NCBI GenBank assembly: GCA_914767885.1
Contig: CAJZBQ010000006.1
Span: 62,001-126,000, forward strand
DNA length: 64,000 nt
From: Blepharisma stoltei
Lineage: Eukaryota; Ciliophora; Heterotrichea; Heterotrichida; Blepharismidae
Direction: 5' to 3'
Part shown: positions 19,992 to 32,821 of the stretch, piece after piece
Layout of the letters: every line of letters starts with the position of its first letter
Numbering within the stretch: the stretch's first letter is position 1
Notes under the pieces: model-generated
The model's database searches: none
What the model was told of the DNA's origin: nothing
What the model saw: only the letters and a program-made list of their open reading frames with translations
Translations under genes and position numbers: made by a program

Positions 19992-21149
19992 TTTCTGGAT
20001 AATTGGATTTTATTTAATAAAGAAAGATAATAGGAGAGGATTTTTGTAAGAGGTATGGTTAATTAGAGGAAAAATTATGTGTGTGAAATTTTAATAATTA
20101 TAAAAAGAGGTGGCATTTAAGCTGATAAATAGAGCTGAATTCTGTGATAATTTTGCCTTTTTGGGGGTAAAGCATAGTTTCTTGGATGGTGGAGCCAGTT
20201 CTCTGGTCAGGCTTTAAGGAAAGTTATAGCACTATTACTGTTTCACTTCCATCTGATAGCAGTAACAGAAACTTTAGTTACCATATGATGAGAGAAAGAT
20301 AAAATTTGTTCTCTTGACTTTCAGCAACACTATTTGGGGTGTGCTCTTGAGAGAATTTAACTGCAAAGATGACTCAACAGCCTGCAAGCTCACAATTTAA
20401 AAATGGTGAAAGCTCTGGGAATGATACCATATTATGTGCCTTGTGTCTTCATGAAAAGACTTATTTAACTCAGCTTAATCTCTATATGGCTTATCGTCTA
20501 CTAAGAGTTGCTGAAACCAGAACTTTCGCAATTTTTGTGTATGTCGCCCCACAGACCTGGTCTAGGCCAGGTTTTTTGCTCTAGGATATATTGGAAATGG
20601 TTTTTATAGCTTAGAAACTGCATAATCAAGTTTTGAAATTTAAATAAAGCAATCAAAATTTGTATAAATCACTTAAAAATGTATAAGTGTATTGGAAACT
20701 CAGCGAATGTCAATTTTTTAACGTGTAAAAATTTACAATTTAGGCTAAATTGCAGTATTTTATAATACTTGATAATTTCGCTTTTAAATCTTGAGAAAGA
20801 TTATTTTCCTGTGTTTATTACCTTTTAAAGACTGATATAATATTTATTTAGTTCAATACTAAGAGTTTAAGAGTTATTCAAGATTTATCAGCCTACAATT
20901 TTATACTCTTACTTTTATATAAACTTTTAGAAAAAAAGTAAGATAAGGCAAAAAGTTTGAATTTTTTTTAAAGAATTATCGAAAAAAGAGATTAGAGATT
21001 AAAATTAATTTCATTAGCAGTAAGGATTTCTGATAAGAAACAATTTATCTAACCTAAAATTCAATTCCTTAAGAATTAAGCCAATCGAAGAAAGGCAGAA
21101 CTTGTCAGGCAGTTACTAGAGTTTTACTTAATTACTTTTACTAATCATT
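19992..21149. other. Mostly empty intergenic region
   Basis: AT-rich. Apart from the possible relic at 20098-20430, no gene or clear repeat was recognised. An AAAAATGGTG start near 20397 and a ctggtctaggccagg stem near 20559 hint at another SINE remnant, without a target duplication. Confidence 0.35.
20098..20430 (-). pseudogene. Possible coding relic
   Basis: From ATG at 20430 one frame runs 111 codons with only two internal TAA codons and looks protein-like (MVSFPELSPFLNCELAG, LSLKPDQRTGSTIQETMLYP, QKGKIITEFSS). No 15-nt intron or TA-phase-matched IES removes the stops. Could be an eroded gene or a chance frame in repeat DNA. Confidence 0.25.
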
Positions 21150-22202
21150 TTATGAAGTTAATTCAATCAATCTCTTTACATTCAAATCAAACTTGAAGAA
21201 AAAACGTGCATCTATTCCAATATATATTCCTCCTTTATTATATGAACAATACACCTGAAAAGGGTGGTAAGTGATTGTTGATGTTTTTCCTATTGGTGTC
21301 CAATTCATGTAACTTCCAATTTCGCTTTCATAGATTTCTCCTAATTTATCGCATTCAATCAAATAAAGTCTCTCTGCATTTATCAGGATCTTTCTTATCC
21401 CTAATGCAAACTCATAAGGAATCGTCGAGAAAGAGTCAATATCAATTGAGTATAACAAAAGATTTCTATTTCAAAGTCCAGAAATCAAAATATTTCCTTC
21501 AAACATTATACTATTGCATGTGGTATCAGCTTTTGGAATTGGAGTTAATTGAATTCATCGATTTTGATCGAAATCAAACCTACTAGATAGAGTTAAACGT
21601 ACTTTATTATCTTGTCCTCCAAAGCAATAGACGCTGTTGTTGAAATATATGCATGATGATAATGCACAAGGAGCTCTAGATGGCAGCACTTCGACTCCAC
21701 CATTTCTATCAATTAGCACTGCTATTCCAGAAGGTTTATTATTACCAAAACAGAATAGCTTGCCATTTGGAAGTTGAGTTATGCAAGTGGTTAAATCTAG
21801 TTTTTGTGGAGTCTGCAAGATTTTGACTTCTTGGGTTTCAGTTTCAGTGTTATAAATAATCAAATTAGTTTCCTTGTAATCCTGCTTAAGATTATAAAGA
21901 GATTTTCCATGCTGACAAGTATTAAGATAGTTTTGGCAAGCATGCATTAGTGGCGGTTCATAAAGACTAGGATTGATATAAAGTGCTAAGCAAGTGGCTC
22001 TGAAATCCATTTCTAGTTCTGGATTGTTTGGTTTGCTCAAAATCTCAGCTGATTTATTTCTTAAGGTTAGGTCTGCCATCACGTATATTATTTCAACACA
22101 AAGTAAATTTATAAATTTTTTAGTCAAACTAGCTGTACTCAAGTCAATTCAATCGTTTAGAAAGAATCCATAGCAGCCTTCCCAGAAGAAGTCCAATGCC
22201 AT
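21150..22202 (-). CDS. Kelch-like beta-propeller protein
   Basis: 350 aa from ATG at 22202 (MALDFFWEGCYGFFLNDW). Kelch-type repeats are visible as TTCITQLPNGKLFCFGNNKPSG and ALSSCIYFNNSVYCFGGQDNK, then weaker blades (NSIMFEGNILISGLW, AERLYLIECDKLGEIYE, PFQVYCSYNKGGIYIG). TGA is read as Trp repeatedly. An Asn/Cys-rich region near residue 110 (ACQNYLNTCQHGKSLYNL) precedes the propeller. Kelch propellers mediate protein contacts (family knowledge); the partner is unknown. The frame stays open upstream of the ATG to about 22234, and SINE-like sequence follows, so the true N-terminus could lie farther upstream. Confidence 0.7.
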
Positions 22203-22968
22203 CTCTATCTTCTCTTCATACCAGACCAACTGTATCCAGTATGATATTTGGTTTTACGTTCTAGGCTTCAAGCTACAATTTCGGCCGAAATTAGCTAAAA
22301 TATTCACTTTTTTTTATTTTCTAAGCTGGCAATAGCACCAAATGCTCAACACGGTAACTTTGTCTCTTTAATCTGGGTGAATGCCAAACCCATACCTAGA
22401 GGAGTCCGGCAGCTCTACTCATGAGCTATTTATCTAATTTGTTTTTTCTCTGGGTCGGCAGAGTAACTGGGGGCGGGCAAGGGAGATGAGAATACCACTT
22501 GCGCTGTGAGATTAAGAGTCCCTCAATAACTGTAACTAGCCTAACTCATATAGCAGCAATATAGTCATTTTAATGCTACAAGAAGAATTGTAAATGAAAA
22601 TCTACACTTCAGTTCAATTAATATATCAAAAAAATCAAAAAGACATTTTTAAGTAGTTTGATAGCTTATTTGATGACGCAGCTCATTAAATATGCAAAAA
22701 GAGAAGATAAGAATTAAGAGAAGAAGCATTATAAACTTAATAAATGTGCAAAAAATTAATATCTTTTCAATTTTAAATAAATTATTCACAATAAATTTTT
22801 ATAATATTATTGTTTTAGGCTCTATAAATAAATTATGAAATATAACCCTCTATAATTTTGCATGGCATTTCAGCACAGAATATATAAAATGCAATTAAAT
22901 TACAATTTATTCTCCCTATAGCAATTACAATAATTTTATTTAAAATTCAGGAGAATTAAATATAATAA
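22203..22968. repeat. Intergenic region with a SINE-like repeat (about 22240-22585)
   Basis: GC-richer block ending gtcattttaatgc, the same 5' terminus (minus orientation) as the elements at 40031 and 3290. No target duplication identified. The last 380 bp before the receptor gene are AT-rich and presumably hold its promoter. Confidence 0.35.
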
Positions 22969-25900
22969 ATGCTAAGTGTCTCCAAACAGCTTACTATTAT
23001 CCTCACATTTCTAAAATGTTGCTTATCTCTTGATCCTGCTGACGTTGCTCTTGCCATAAACTCAGGTGGCGGCACTTATACCTCTACTTTTGGCTTTGTA
23101 TACTCCCCAGACAGCTATTATACCACAGGCGGGCCATATGTGGATCCCTCATCTACCCCAATTGCTCGTACAAATAATGGAGATATGTACAAATCCCAAA
23201 GAGTATTTGATGGAACTTGAGGATATGACATCCCCGTTAGCCCTGATGGGACATATGTACTTATTCTCCAATATGTTGAAACCTGATTTACCACTGCAAA
23301 TGCAAGGGTTTTTACAATTAAAATAGGAGACTACACTGTCTTAAGCAATTTAGACCTATTCGCTCTTTTTGGGAGAAATAATGCTCATGATATATTTATC
23401 GAATTTACACTTTCTGCTGGAAATGTTTATATTGGAGGGAATTTAATTTCTGGGGCATTTTCTGCAGGAATTTTAAATTTTCGTATGATCCAAGTTATAC
23501 AGGCTCCAGAAATATCAGGATTTATTTTGATAAAAGGGAATTGTGCTGTAGCAGACCATTGTAATATGTGCTATAAGCAAAGATGTGCGACTTGTAATGA
23601 AGGAGATTTATCATGTGCAACCTGTATAGATAATGCCCATATTGTAGATGGAGATTGTCAATGCAACTCTAATGCTTATTGGGCTTATTCGACAAGAAGC
23701 TGTGAAAAATGTGATAATTTGTGTAATGTTTGTTCTGGGTCGGCAAATTTTTTATGCACCACATGTGTAAGCCCAAATGTGCTAGTGTCAAGTGTCTGCT
23801 TGCGAGCGTGTCCATATGGGTTTGGGTCTTGTACAATAGTCTCAATGGCTGTTATTGAACAAAATTTTGCTAATTTATTTGTAGGGACTTATGGGATATT
23901 TCGTGTAGGATCAAATCCGAGTACTTTTTATTTTTTTAATAGCCCTGAAGCAGATGATCCAATCCCAGCTAAAAGTAGAGGACTTTATTTTTATGGAGCC
24001 CAGTACCTTCAGACGTCATCAAGTATATATATTTCGCTTAATTTCTCAATTGGATTTTGGGTTTGGATACTATCAGGCTCTGGCGATATCATGGCAAATA
24101 GTCCAGGGGGTAAAATAACGATATAGCTTGAGTCCTTATTTGGATTTCTGAAGGTTATCCAATGGAAATGACTATATTTAAACTCCTAGCAGGTTAGAAG
24201 AGAACCATTCGCATTCCAATTTTCTGATGGTTTTATAAGTGGCAAATCTGTTTCACTTGTATAATTTTTTTAAGGGGCTGGAAGAAGGAGAAAGTTATAT
24301 CTGCACTTGGCGTAATGACTATTGTGCTAGAAAGCAGATTTGAAGCGACTGCAACAATAACAACTGTAGCATTAAATCCATCGAATTCAAATTGAATTTA
24401 CATTTCTTTTATAACTTCGTTTTCGCCATCAACTATAACAACAACTATTGTCCCATATTTAAATAACTCTCCAAAAACTCCTACTACAATAAGCCAGTAT
24501 ATATACAGGGATGGAGCAAACAATGTAATAATCCTAGGAAAGAGCTCGTCCAGTACTTTCTTAGGATATATTTATTGATTCACACTATGAAATGTTGCTG
24601 TTTCAGATTTTAATACTCAATACTCAGATGAAATATGTGACCCAGGAGAAATATCTAATTGTCTTTGGACTTGTCCTTTGTCTCAATGGATGAATCATGC
24701 AACACCAACTAATTGCAATTCATGCTCGAATGGGTGTGTCAGAAGTATATCTTGCAATGTTTGTGATGATCCTCTTTGCAGCCAGTGCACTGGATTTTCA
24801 GGTGGACTTTGCACGCAGTGTGTTTCTAATGCATCAGGAGCTTCTTCTACTTGCACTTGTAATGCTGGCTATGTTCTTTCTTCTGATGGGTTTTCATGCT
24901 TACCCTGCTTTAGTGGATGCTCTTCCTGCTCGTCAACACAATATTACCAATGTTTAACTTGTGATTCGACGCATTATTTATTAAATGTATTATGTGATAC
25001 ACAATGCCCAAGCGGCTATAGCCAAAATTCAGGCACAAATAAATGTGATTTGACTAACAATTTGGTTATTGATTTAGAATTTGATGATTATATAGTGCTT
25101 GGCACTTTATCAGGATTTAATGTTGGAAACAGCAATACAAATTCCTATCCGAATTTTGATACAAATGACTCTATTCCAGCAATTCACCGTGGATATTATT
25201 TTACTGGACAAAGTTATATGGGTGGGTCTATTGTATTTAGTCCTTATTTCTCAGTCATGCTATGAGTCAAAGCTATAGACCAAGGAGTTTTAATAGAAAA
25301 ATTTGATGGAAGTGTTAAATATTTAGTAATAAAAATTGATAGCAGCGGATACCAAAATCTTAATATATTGCTCAAAGATGGATCATCATTAAATGCAATT
25401 AGTCCTCAGTATATCCTCTCCAATTGGCATTATTTATCATTTTCTGGCTCGATTAATTCAGATGGGACTTATAGTTCTTATAGTTATATTGATTCATCTC
25501 TACAATTTACTGCTACTTCTACACCCAAGACATACTTAAGAGACAGTACTTCTGGAACTCTTCTGATTGGTGTTGACCATGCATCTACAACTGGTTTTAA
25601 AGGATTTCTATGAAATTTAAAAATTTATAATGACAAGACATATGTAAATTCAGCATGAGTCTCTACTACTTGTACTGTAAATCCGTGCACAAGTTGCCCG
25701 GTTGGAAATTTCTGTCCTAGTTCTTGCTCATTGGCAAATTATCCAGGCAGCACTTCTTGTGCTTCGTGCAAGAGTTCTTCATGCTCTTATGGATGCAGAA
25801 GCGATCTGACATGCCGACTTTGTAGAGAAAAAGAATGTTATTCTTGTATATCATTCTCAAATAAGTGCTTAAGCTGCATCACAAATGCAGGATTTGTAGG

Positions 25901-28900
25901 AGACTTATGTCAATGCAACCTAAACGCTTATTGAAATGGGAATACAGAGACTTGTGACCTTTGCCACACTATCTGTACATCTTGCTCTGGACCTTCTTTT
26001 ATAGAATGCATTCAATGTGGATCTTTCTTGCTTATGCTCTCGAATATTTGTTTAGAGTTTTGTCCTTCAGGATATACTATAAGTGGAGATCAATGTATAT
26101 TATCGAATGAACTGGTTTTCAGCTTGAGGTTAAGTCAGATAAAAGATATTGTTTATGACTCAATAGGAAACGTTGCTTTTCAAACAGGAAATGATAAAAA
26201 TTTTTATCCTTTCTATACTCCTGAAGACCCGTATGCAGCAGAACTAAGAGGGTACTATTTTAGGGGGACATCATTCATGAAATCGATTGATGATCCTCCA
26301 TCATTAACTTTTGGAGCAGAATTTACAATATCAGCATGAATAAATCCAGCTTTAGGCACAGGATACTTAATTTCTAAGCAAGACAGCTCACTTTCAAGTT
26401 TTCTAACTTTTTCGCTAAGCTCAGGAAAACTTAATTTTTCGATGAAATTAAATGATGGGACGACAGTTTCGTATATGACTTCAGCTTTATTAGTTACTTT
26501 AGGATCTTGAAATTTTATTGCCGTCAAAAGCATAATTAGTCCGACTCCCCAGCAGAAAATTTCATTTTACATTGATTCTTCTAGTGAATCCTCTTCTGAT
26601 CTCAGATCCTCGTGGTATCAGGATATTTCTTCATCTTTTTTTATTTCAATTGGCGCTGGCTCTGATTTAAATACGAATCTCTATAAAGGTTTCTTATGAA
26701 TCCCCAATGAAAATTAAAGCAAATAATCCTGCTCCAATTTAAATGTGCTAATTATTTAAAAATAAATTATATATTAAATTTTTCAGAAATAAATTGATAT
26801 GCTTGATTAGATCAAAACGAATTAGTATTTTATAATTTAAAAACAATTTAAGGGATGTAAAAGTACCCAAAAAATGGAAAATTTTCTATGATTATTTTAA
26901 TTTAAAGGGGGAGTGAGGCATAAATATTTATAACATTAATGAGCCTATATCAAGTATAATTATATCTGGAACTTGTTCAGGATGCTCATTATGCCCCATA
27001 GAATTATCAAATTCATGCATTCCAAATTGTGACTTGCCCTATTATCCTAATAGCTTGACTTGTGCTGCATGCCAAACTCAATGTGGGTGGGGATGTGTGA
27101 GAAATGATAAGAACTGCAATTTGTGTCAAGATGTAATTTGCTTAGTATGTGACGATTACTCTTCAACCTGCATAACCTGCCGAGATCATGCTTATCTATC
27201 TTTAACAACTTGTGTATGCTATGATGGATATTACTGAGACTTGACAAATGAAGAATGCACTCCCTGTGATTATACCTGCAAAACCTGTACATCCGCCGCC
27301 TCTGAAGACTGCATAATTTGCGCATCAGGCTTTTTTATGTATTTAGGATTATGCGTTTCTAAATGCCCAGCTGGATATATAGAAAGTGCAGCAAAATGTA
27401 TAGAAAAGGATACTTTTATTTTCTATCTATCTTTTGACACTTTAGAAGGAGTTGTTCTCGATAAGCAAAGCAAAATTCCAGCTTTAACTGGGAACAGCAC
27501 AGCTTTTTATCCAAATTATGATGAGTTTGATCCAATAGCTGCTTTATACAGAGGTTTTTATTTTAATGGAATGAACTCAGTTATGCATTTACCTATTTAT
27601 CAAGGCTATAACAGCCCAGTTCTCAGCTTTGGCTATTCTTTTACTTTTTCTATATGAGTCAATATTGAGAATGGCTTTGGAACTATTCTCTCAAAACAAG
27701 ATTTGCTTTATAATTCAATTTTTTCTCTCCAGCTAAGTGCTGGATATGTAGTGATTTCATTAAATTTTAAGGTTGACGGGCTCATTTATTTCTCTTATTT
27801 ACAAGATCTTGGGTCTTACGAATGAAATCATATTGCTTTTACCGCAGAGTACACAAGTTTAAAGCAGACAAAAATGGCTTTTTACTTGAACGGAAAACTA
27901 GATAATCAGCGGGAATTAGGATTTGACTATTTTAAAGATACCAAAACTGATACTAGCTTTACATTAGGGGCATTTAAAGATAATTTAGGGTATTTTAACT
28001 ATTTTAAAGGATTTATTTATGATATCAAGGGCTATAACTCAGTAAGAAGTATATCGTCCCTTGTATTGCCAACAGCTCAATGCACAGAAAACTGTAAAGC
28101 ATGCTTGAACACTGGAGCCTGCATCCCAAATTGTTTAATTAGTCAGTATTGAATTGGCCCACAATATAATAAATGCTCCAAATGTAACAGTGCTTGCCTC
28201 AGCTGCAGAGATTCCAGCAAGTTTTGCAATCTTTGTTATAACCCTAAATGTACATCATGCTTAGATTTTAGCGAAAATTCTTGTCTTGAGTGTATTTCAG
28301 GTACTTCAAATATAACAAATTGCCAATGTGATTATGGTCTTGCTTGGAATTCAAGCTCAGGAATATGTGAGAGTTGCCATCAATGGCAATACAAAGCAAA
28401 TGATTCTTGTTATAATTGTCCTCCTCTCTGTGCTCAATGTGATAGTGAAACTAAATGCACATGATGCATTAGCCATGCTGCATTAAATTCTGGAAGCTGT
28501 GCTTGCTCTCCTGGATATATAGGAACTACTGAATGCACATATATCCCTTTCAATGCTAGTCTTATTGTTAATAAAAATAATACTTTGATTCTGATTTTCA
28601 GTGACGTTTTAAAGCAGGATTTAAAAAACGACCAAATTTTTATTCAAATTCATAACATAACAATTCCATCCTGATCAATTTCTCAAATTTCAAATACACA
28701 ATATTTAATATCATGCAATTTTGAAGGAGGAATTTCAAAGGGCACTACTATTATAGTACATTTTATAAACTCGACAAGTATAATATCTATCTCTGGAGGT
28801 GTCATCTACGAAGAATATTTATCAGGCTCTTTATATGCTTCTTTAATGACTTCTGAAGAGCAAGAAGTGGCTCAAATTCAAAAACAAGTTTCTTCTGGGG

Positions 28901-30352
28901 TAAAAGTTCTGGTTGGATCGAGCGTTGCTTTAGCAATGCTTAACCCAAATCCTTCAGGACTATGAACCCTGCTCAATACAATTCAGCTTCTTTCTTATAT
29001 ACCTTATGCAAGCTATCCTTTGTCAGATAAAGTTTCAGCATTTTTTAAATCAATAAACGATTTCAATTTAGTTCCAAATTTATTTTTACTATTTATTGAC
29101 GAAAATAATAGTAAAGTTCCTTATTCTCGGGCGAAAAAATATGGATATGATAGCTATTTATTACTTGTAAATATTGGAAATGACGCAACTATTTTATGTG
29201 GTATTATAACTATAATCCCTCTGGTATATTATTTTTCTAAATGCTCTCAGAGATTTATAGGAAAGAAGCTTCAAAAAATACTTAAGGAATATAAATTCGA
29301 TACTTTTTTACGTTTTTGGATTATAAGCTATCTTGAAATCGGGTTTGCTGCAATAATTGGGGTTTTGAGCACAGAATATTCTGAGATTTTGGAAAACTCA
29401 CTTCAGTTAACCAACTATCTTCTTTGTTGATTTTTAGTTGTATTTTTTACTTACTCCCCCATTTAATAACGAACACTTTTTTTGTTCGTTATTAAATGGG
29501 ATCTAACTTATGGGAAAAAACATATATAAAATTTATATTAAATATCTATCATTGTTTTTTAAAAATTTCAATTAAAGAGGGGGAATAAGTCTAATAATAA
29601 AATGGAGTCAAATGATGGTAATAGAAAGAGAAAGCGCCTTATTAAATGGGTCCTAAGGCAAAATTTTTAGAAAAAAATAACGGCTTTGTTCGTTATTAAA
29701 TGGGGGGAGTTAGATCTTTATAACAATTACGCCTTTACTTCATTCGTATTTTACCTTCAAAAATATGAGCAAAATCATAAATAAGCGAAATAAAAAATGG
29801 CTAGTTCCTTGGAGCTCTCTATATTATGAGTTCAAGAATAACTCAGGATTTTTGAGCACACAATATTATGCTCTATTTTTTACAAGAAGATTAATTTTTA
29901 TTGGCAACCAAGTATTTTTGAACGATTTCCCCCAAAGTCAGCTAACCATCAATGCTGTATCATCCCTATGTGTATTCTTTATGTAGATACCTCTATTTTT
30001 AATTTTCTATAAGCCATTTGACGACTTAGTTCTTCAAGTCACCAATTTAATAACTGAATTCGGGATTTTCATTATATTTTTACTCCTTATTCCATATTTT
30101 TTGGTACTAGGCTCAACAGGGACTAATATTCTGGACAATTTAATTATGTATTTTGTTGCTTTACTAATGGCTGTGCAAACTTCTGGGCCATTTATAAATT
30201 CTTTAAAGGAAGTTTATTATACTGCTAGAAGAGCTATGAAAAAAAATTTTAGTTCAAATCCTGCTAAGATATCTAAAAATGAGAGAAAAATAGTTTTAGG
30301 CAATTTTAATGAATTTTTTAATGATACTGAGCCTACCGATACAACTGAATAA
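22969..30352 (+). CDS. Receptor-like gene 1: malectin, Cys-rich and LamG-like modules, multi-TM
   Basis: After removing IESs at 24122, 26700 and 29454 and two 15-nt introns, 6702 nt remain, exactly 2233 aa plus stop. Signal peptide (residues 1-22). A malectin domain follows at about 25-170 (VALAINSGGGTYT, GTWGYDIPVSPDGTYVLILQYVET, RVFTIKIGDYTVLSNLDLFA). Then four rounds of Cys-rich module (CNxCxxxxC, GCxRNxxxCNxC) plus LamG-like module (RGLYF...LNFSIGFWVWILSG; TISAWINP...GSWNFIAVKS). A fifth Cys-rich block and a beta-rich stalk lead to seven or eight TM helices (LNTIQLLSYIPYASYPLSDK onwards). Malectin domains bind glucosylated glycans in known proteins; a surface glycan-binding role is inferred. 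First member of a five-gene array. Confidence 0.88.
24122..24297. other. 176-bp IES in receptor gene 1, TATA at both ends
   Basis: Left acgaTATAgc, right agtTATAtct. Joining gives KITIS-ALGVMTIVLES, matching the uninterrupted paralog at about 50220-50270. Confidence 0.85.
26700..26913. mobile_element. Family-C MITE in exon, target duplication TGA
   Basis: TGA at 26697-26699 and 26914-26916, itself read as Trp in YKGFLW-GINIYN. The paralog at about 42703 is uninterrupted there. Left end is a degenerate hairpin (ttaaagc ... gctccaatttaaa); right end has two aatttaaaggg-type repeats separated by about 45 bp and finishes GGGGGAG. Confidence 0.85.
29440..29713 (+). other. 15-nt intron split by a MITE
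   Basis: The intron is GTATTTTTTACTTA (29440-29453) plus the final G at 29713. It exists as a GT...TAG 15-mer only after the MITE (29454-29709) and one TTA are removed. Paralogs have an ordinary 15-nt intron at the same place (46119, 54005, 62161). Confidence 0.85.
29454..29709. mobile_element. Family-B MITE inside a 15-nt intron
   Basis: TTA at 29451-29453 and 29710-29712. Terminal repeat CTCCCCCATTTAATAACG. Left end is a perfect hairpin around a poly-T loop; right end has two direct copies of the repeat about 36 bp apart. No ORF. Confidence 0.85.
29972..29986 (+). other. 15-nt intron, receptor gene 1
   Basis: GTATTCTTTATGTAG; splicing joins AVSSLC to IPLFLIFYKPF. Same position as the second intron of the paralogs. 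Confidence 0.85.
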
Positions 30353-30614
30353 AACACATAAAATTTGAGAGAGTAGAGATAAAAAAATATTTAAATTAAG
30401 CAAATAAAATTTGTAATTTTTATGGCATAACAACCTCAATGACAAGGAGAAATTTGTTGAAAGCGAAATTTGGCTGTTTGATGAAAATTTATTATCCCTA
30501 ATAAAAAGAAAATTATTTTGAGCTAATTAACGAAATTCCTAAACTTGGATATATAATCGATAAATCTTAATTTAATTAATTTATTGGCTACTTTTATACT
30601 ATTTTTAAATAGTA
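30353..30614. other. AT-rich 3' flank of receptor gene 1
   Basis: No feature recognised. Confidence 0.4.
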
Positions 30615-31006
30615 AATAGGATAAGAGCTGAAAGTTAATCTGGCTATAAGCGGTTAAGCCCACTAGCTGTCACCCGTCTTGGCTCTAAATGTCGCACTTT
30701 GAATTTCTGATCTGAGTCACCTATCCAAGGGACTGACCTCCGAGGGTAAGCCACATCTCTTGGAGATGTCCCGTTAGTCCTGATGAGTAGATCCATGTGT
30801 TAGGCAAGGCTAGCCCATCAGGTAAGGACAGGAAACCCCCTTTTGAGGGAGAAACTAAGCACGCTGCTTCGCCAGGTTTTCCTTTGAACTGGTCTACTTA
30901 ACTCACGAAGAGCATACTTTCGCCACCCATCGCGCCAGTCCACCGCTCTATCAGAAGATGTCTCCTCAAAGTTATTATTCCATCAACGTCCATTTTATTT
31001 CTCTTT
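30615..31006 (-). mobile_element. SINE-like element (392 bp), intergenic
   Basis: Flanked by tttaaatagta (30604-30614) and tttaaacagta (31007-31017), one mismatch. 5' end at right (CCATTTTATTTC read on the plus strand). Shares aaggacaggaaac and tctactta blocks with the kinase-gene SINEs. Confidence 0.65.
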
Positions 31007-31339
31007 TTTAAACAGTAGGAATGCTTTTATTCATTGTATTAGTTATATTCAATTCCTAATAAAATAAATTTTTCAGAGACATAATAAATATTTATTTAAT
31101 CTGATTTCTTTGCTTAATTGAATTGTTAAAAATTTTGAAAAGAAAATCTTTCATAATAAAATTTACATCATCGTCAAAAGGTGTGCATAAATCACAAAAT
31201 GGACATCTAGTAATTAGATTTCTCAAGACAAAATTAGTCTTTATGCAAAATATGAAATTTTATATCTTAGACTTATGGGAAATTAGCATAATATTTATTA
31301 AATCTTTAGCTAATGATTCTTGAATCTAGAAACTGCTTA

Positions 31340-31943
31340 CTCCCCCCCCATCCTTGATCGAACGATTGACTGTAGAAATTCCTAAAAATTGGGGAAATTA
31401 ACCCCCATCCTTGATCGAACGATTTTCATATCATGCAAATTTTTATATCATGCAAATTTTTATATCATGCAAAATTTTATATATAAAAATATATTAGTTA
31501 TCAAAAGCTTGGGAAGATGTACATAATGAAGTTGTTTTCAGAGCTTTGAGACGACAGAAAGCTGCGGAATCAACCATCCGAAGTGATTTAGTCATCAACA
31601 TAGGCTTAAAAACTCAATAATCTAATAAAATAGAGATTCTTTAAAATTTAAAAAAAAAAATTAATTTAATAAGGAACAAATTAAAAATTTATACAGTTAA
31701 AAAGGGTAACTAATAAATCAAAATATTAAAAATTGGTATTTTATGAAATTAATTCAATTTTTTGCTGTAAAAATAATTATTAAATACTCTTAACCCTCTT
31801 ATTTAAAAATAAATAAAAAAAAAAAATATATATGCATATTTTTTATTTTATATATAAATTTTTTTTTTCCCCAAAAAATTCTTTTTAAACCCCCATCCTT
31901 GATCGAACGACGGCGAGTCGTTCGATCAAGGATGGGGGGGGAG
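31340..31943. mobile_element. Family-D MITE, intergenic (604 bp)
   Basis: TTA at 31337-31339 and 31944-31946. Terminal core CATCCTTGATCGAACG. Left end has two direct copies about 37 bp apart; right end is a hairpin (cgaacgacggcgagtcgttcg). Same family, opposite orientation, as 48211-48994. Interior AT-rich, no ORF of note. Confidence 0.85.
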
Positions 31944-32821
31944 TTAAGAAATTAATCCTTTCTGCTGCAGTAATCATTTTCTAATCGCTATGTATTTAAT
32001 AAATAAAAGAAAAAATATTTTAGTGTTAAGTCTTTTTGATGCCCTGTCCTATTTGAGACTGAAATAATAAAATTTGATAAACAGATCTGATCATATATAA
32101 TTCTCCACCATCTTAAATAATAAATATCGATAAATAAGTCACCATGCAAAAATCGAATTTCTATTAATTTATCTGATTACTGGATAAATAACTATATTTA
32201 AGTCAGGATTTTATTATTAAAATAGAGATTTTCTCTTTTATCTAACTAAATTGAATATTAATCTCCCGAATTTGAGAGAAAATATAAAATAAATATGAAG
32301 GCTTGTCTACGTCACCTTGCCTTAATTGTTCTAAGTTTATTGACTTGCTATTCAGTTGAATATACATTAAAATGGCGGCACTTGTTAACCTACCTCTTGG
32401 AGCAACAGTCCAGACTTTATGGGTACGGCGCACTGGGACGGACTCCGAGCTGAGAATCAAGCAGGCTCAAGAGATGTGTATCCGGGTAGGTTTTGTCTAC
32501 TTTTCTGTGGTTGGAAATGGAGTTGCCCAACAACGTTGTTTTGGATCCAAGGACCATGGGCATTTCTCGAAATTGGGGGTTTCGGCCTAGATCACAGGGT
32601 AGTAGTAGTAGTAGTCTTTTTCCTGTAGTTGTCGAAGGGAGGCACTTCGGCATCCGACAGACTTCAAGGAGTTGATCCTTGGAATCAAGCTACTGCAATC
32701 ACCCGTAGCAGCAGAGGAGACAGAAGGTATCGGAAGAAGCATCCACCTGGAAAGACCCTCTGGGCTGGAGTCGAAAAGCTATAGAGCCTTCCGTACAGAG
32801 GTCTTTGGAGGCTGCGTTACC
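31944..32821. repeat. Upstream region of receptor gene 2, with SINE-like insertion from about 32371
   Basis: From 32371 (AAAATGGCGGC) the DNA turns GC-rich, contains (TAG)5 at about 32599-32615 and continues foreign-looking to about 32820. The signal peptide of receptor gene 2 should lie here but is obscured. An upstream ATG at 32295 opens a signal-like MKACLRHLALIVLSLL that is not in phase by any target duplication found. Confidence 0.4.

Noticed and set aside
29020-30352. Separate short membrane-protein genes at the 3' end of receptor gene 1
   Set aside because: Two 15-nt introns, one of them split by the MITE, and TGA-as-Trp join them into the single receptor reading frame, as in all paralogs.
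31340-31943. Repeated catccttgatcgaacg units considered as a CRISPR-like array
   Set aside because: Only terminal, inverted copies with a duplicated TTA target; this is a MITE, and the genome is eukaryotic.
32417-32675. Several overlapping ORFs of 60-78 codons on both strands
   Set aside because: They lie in the GC-rich SINE-like insertion upstream of receptor gene 2, have no consistent frame or domain and overlap each other.
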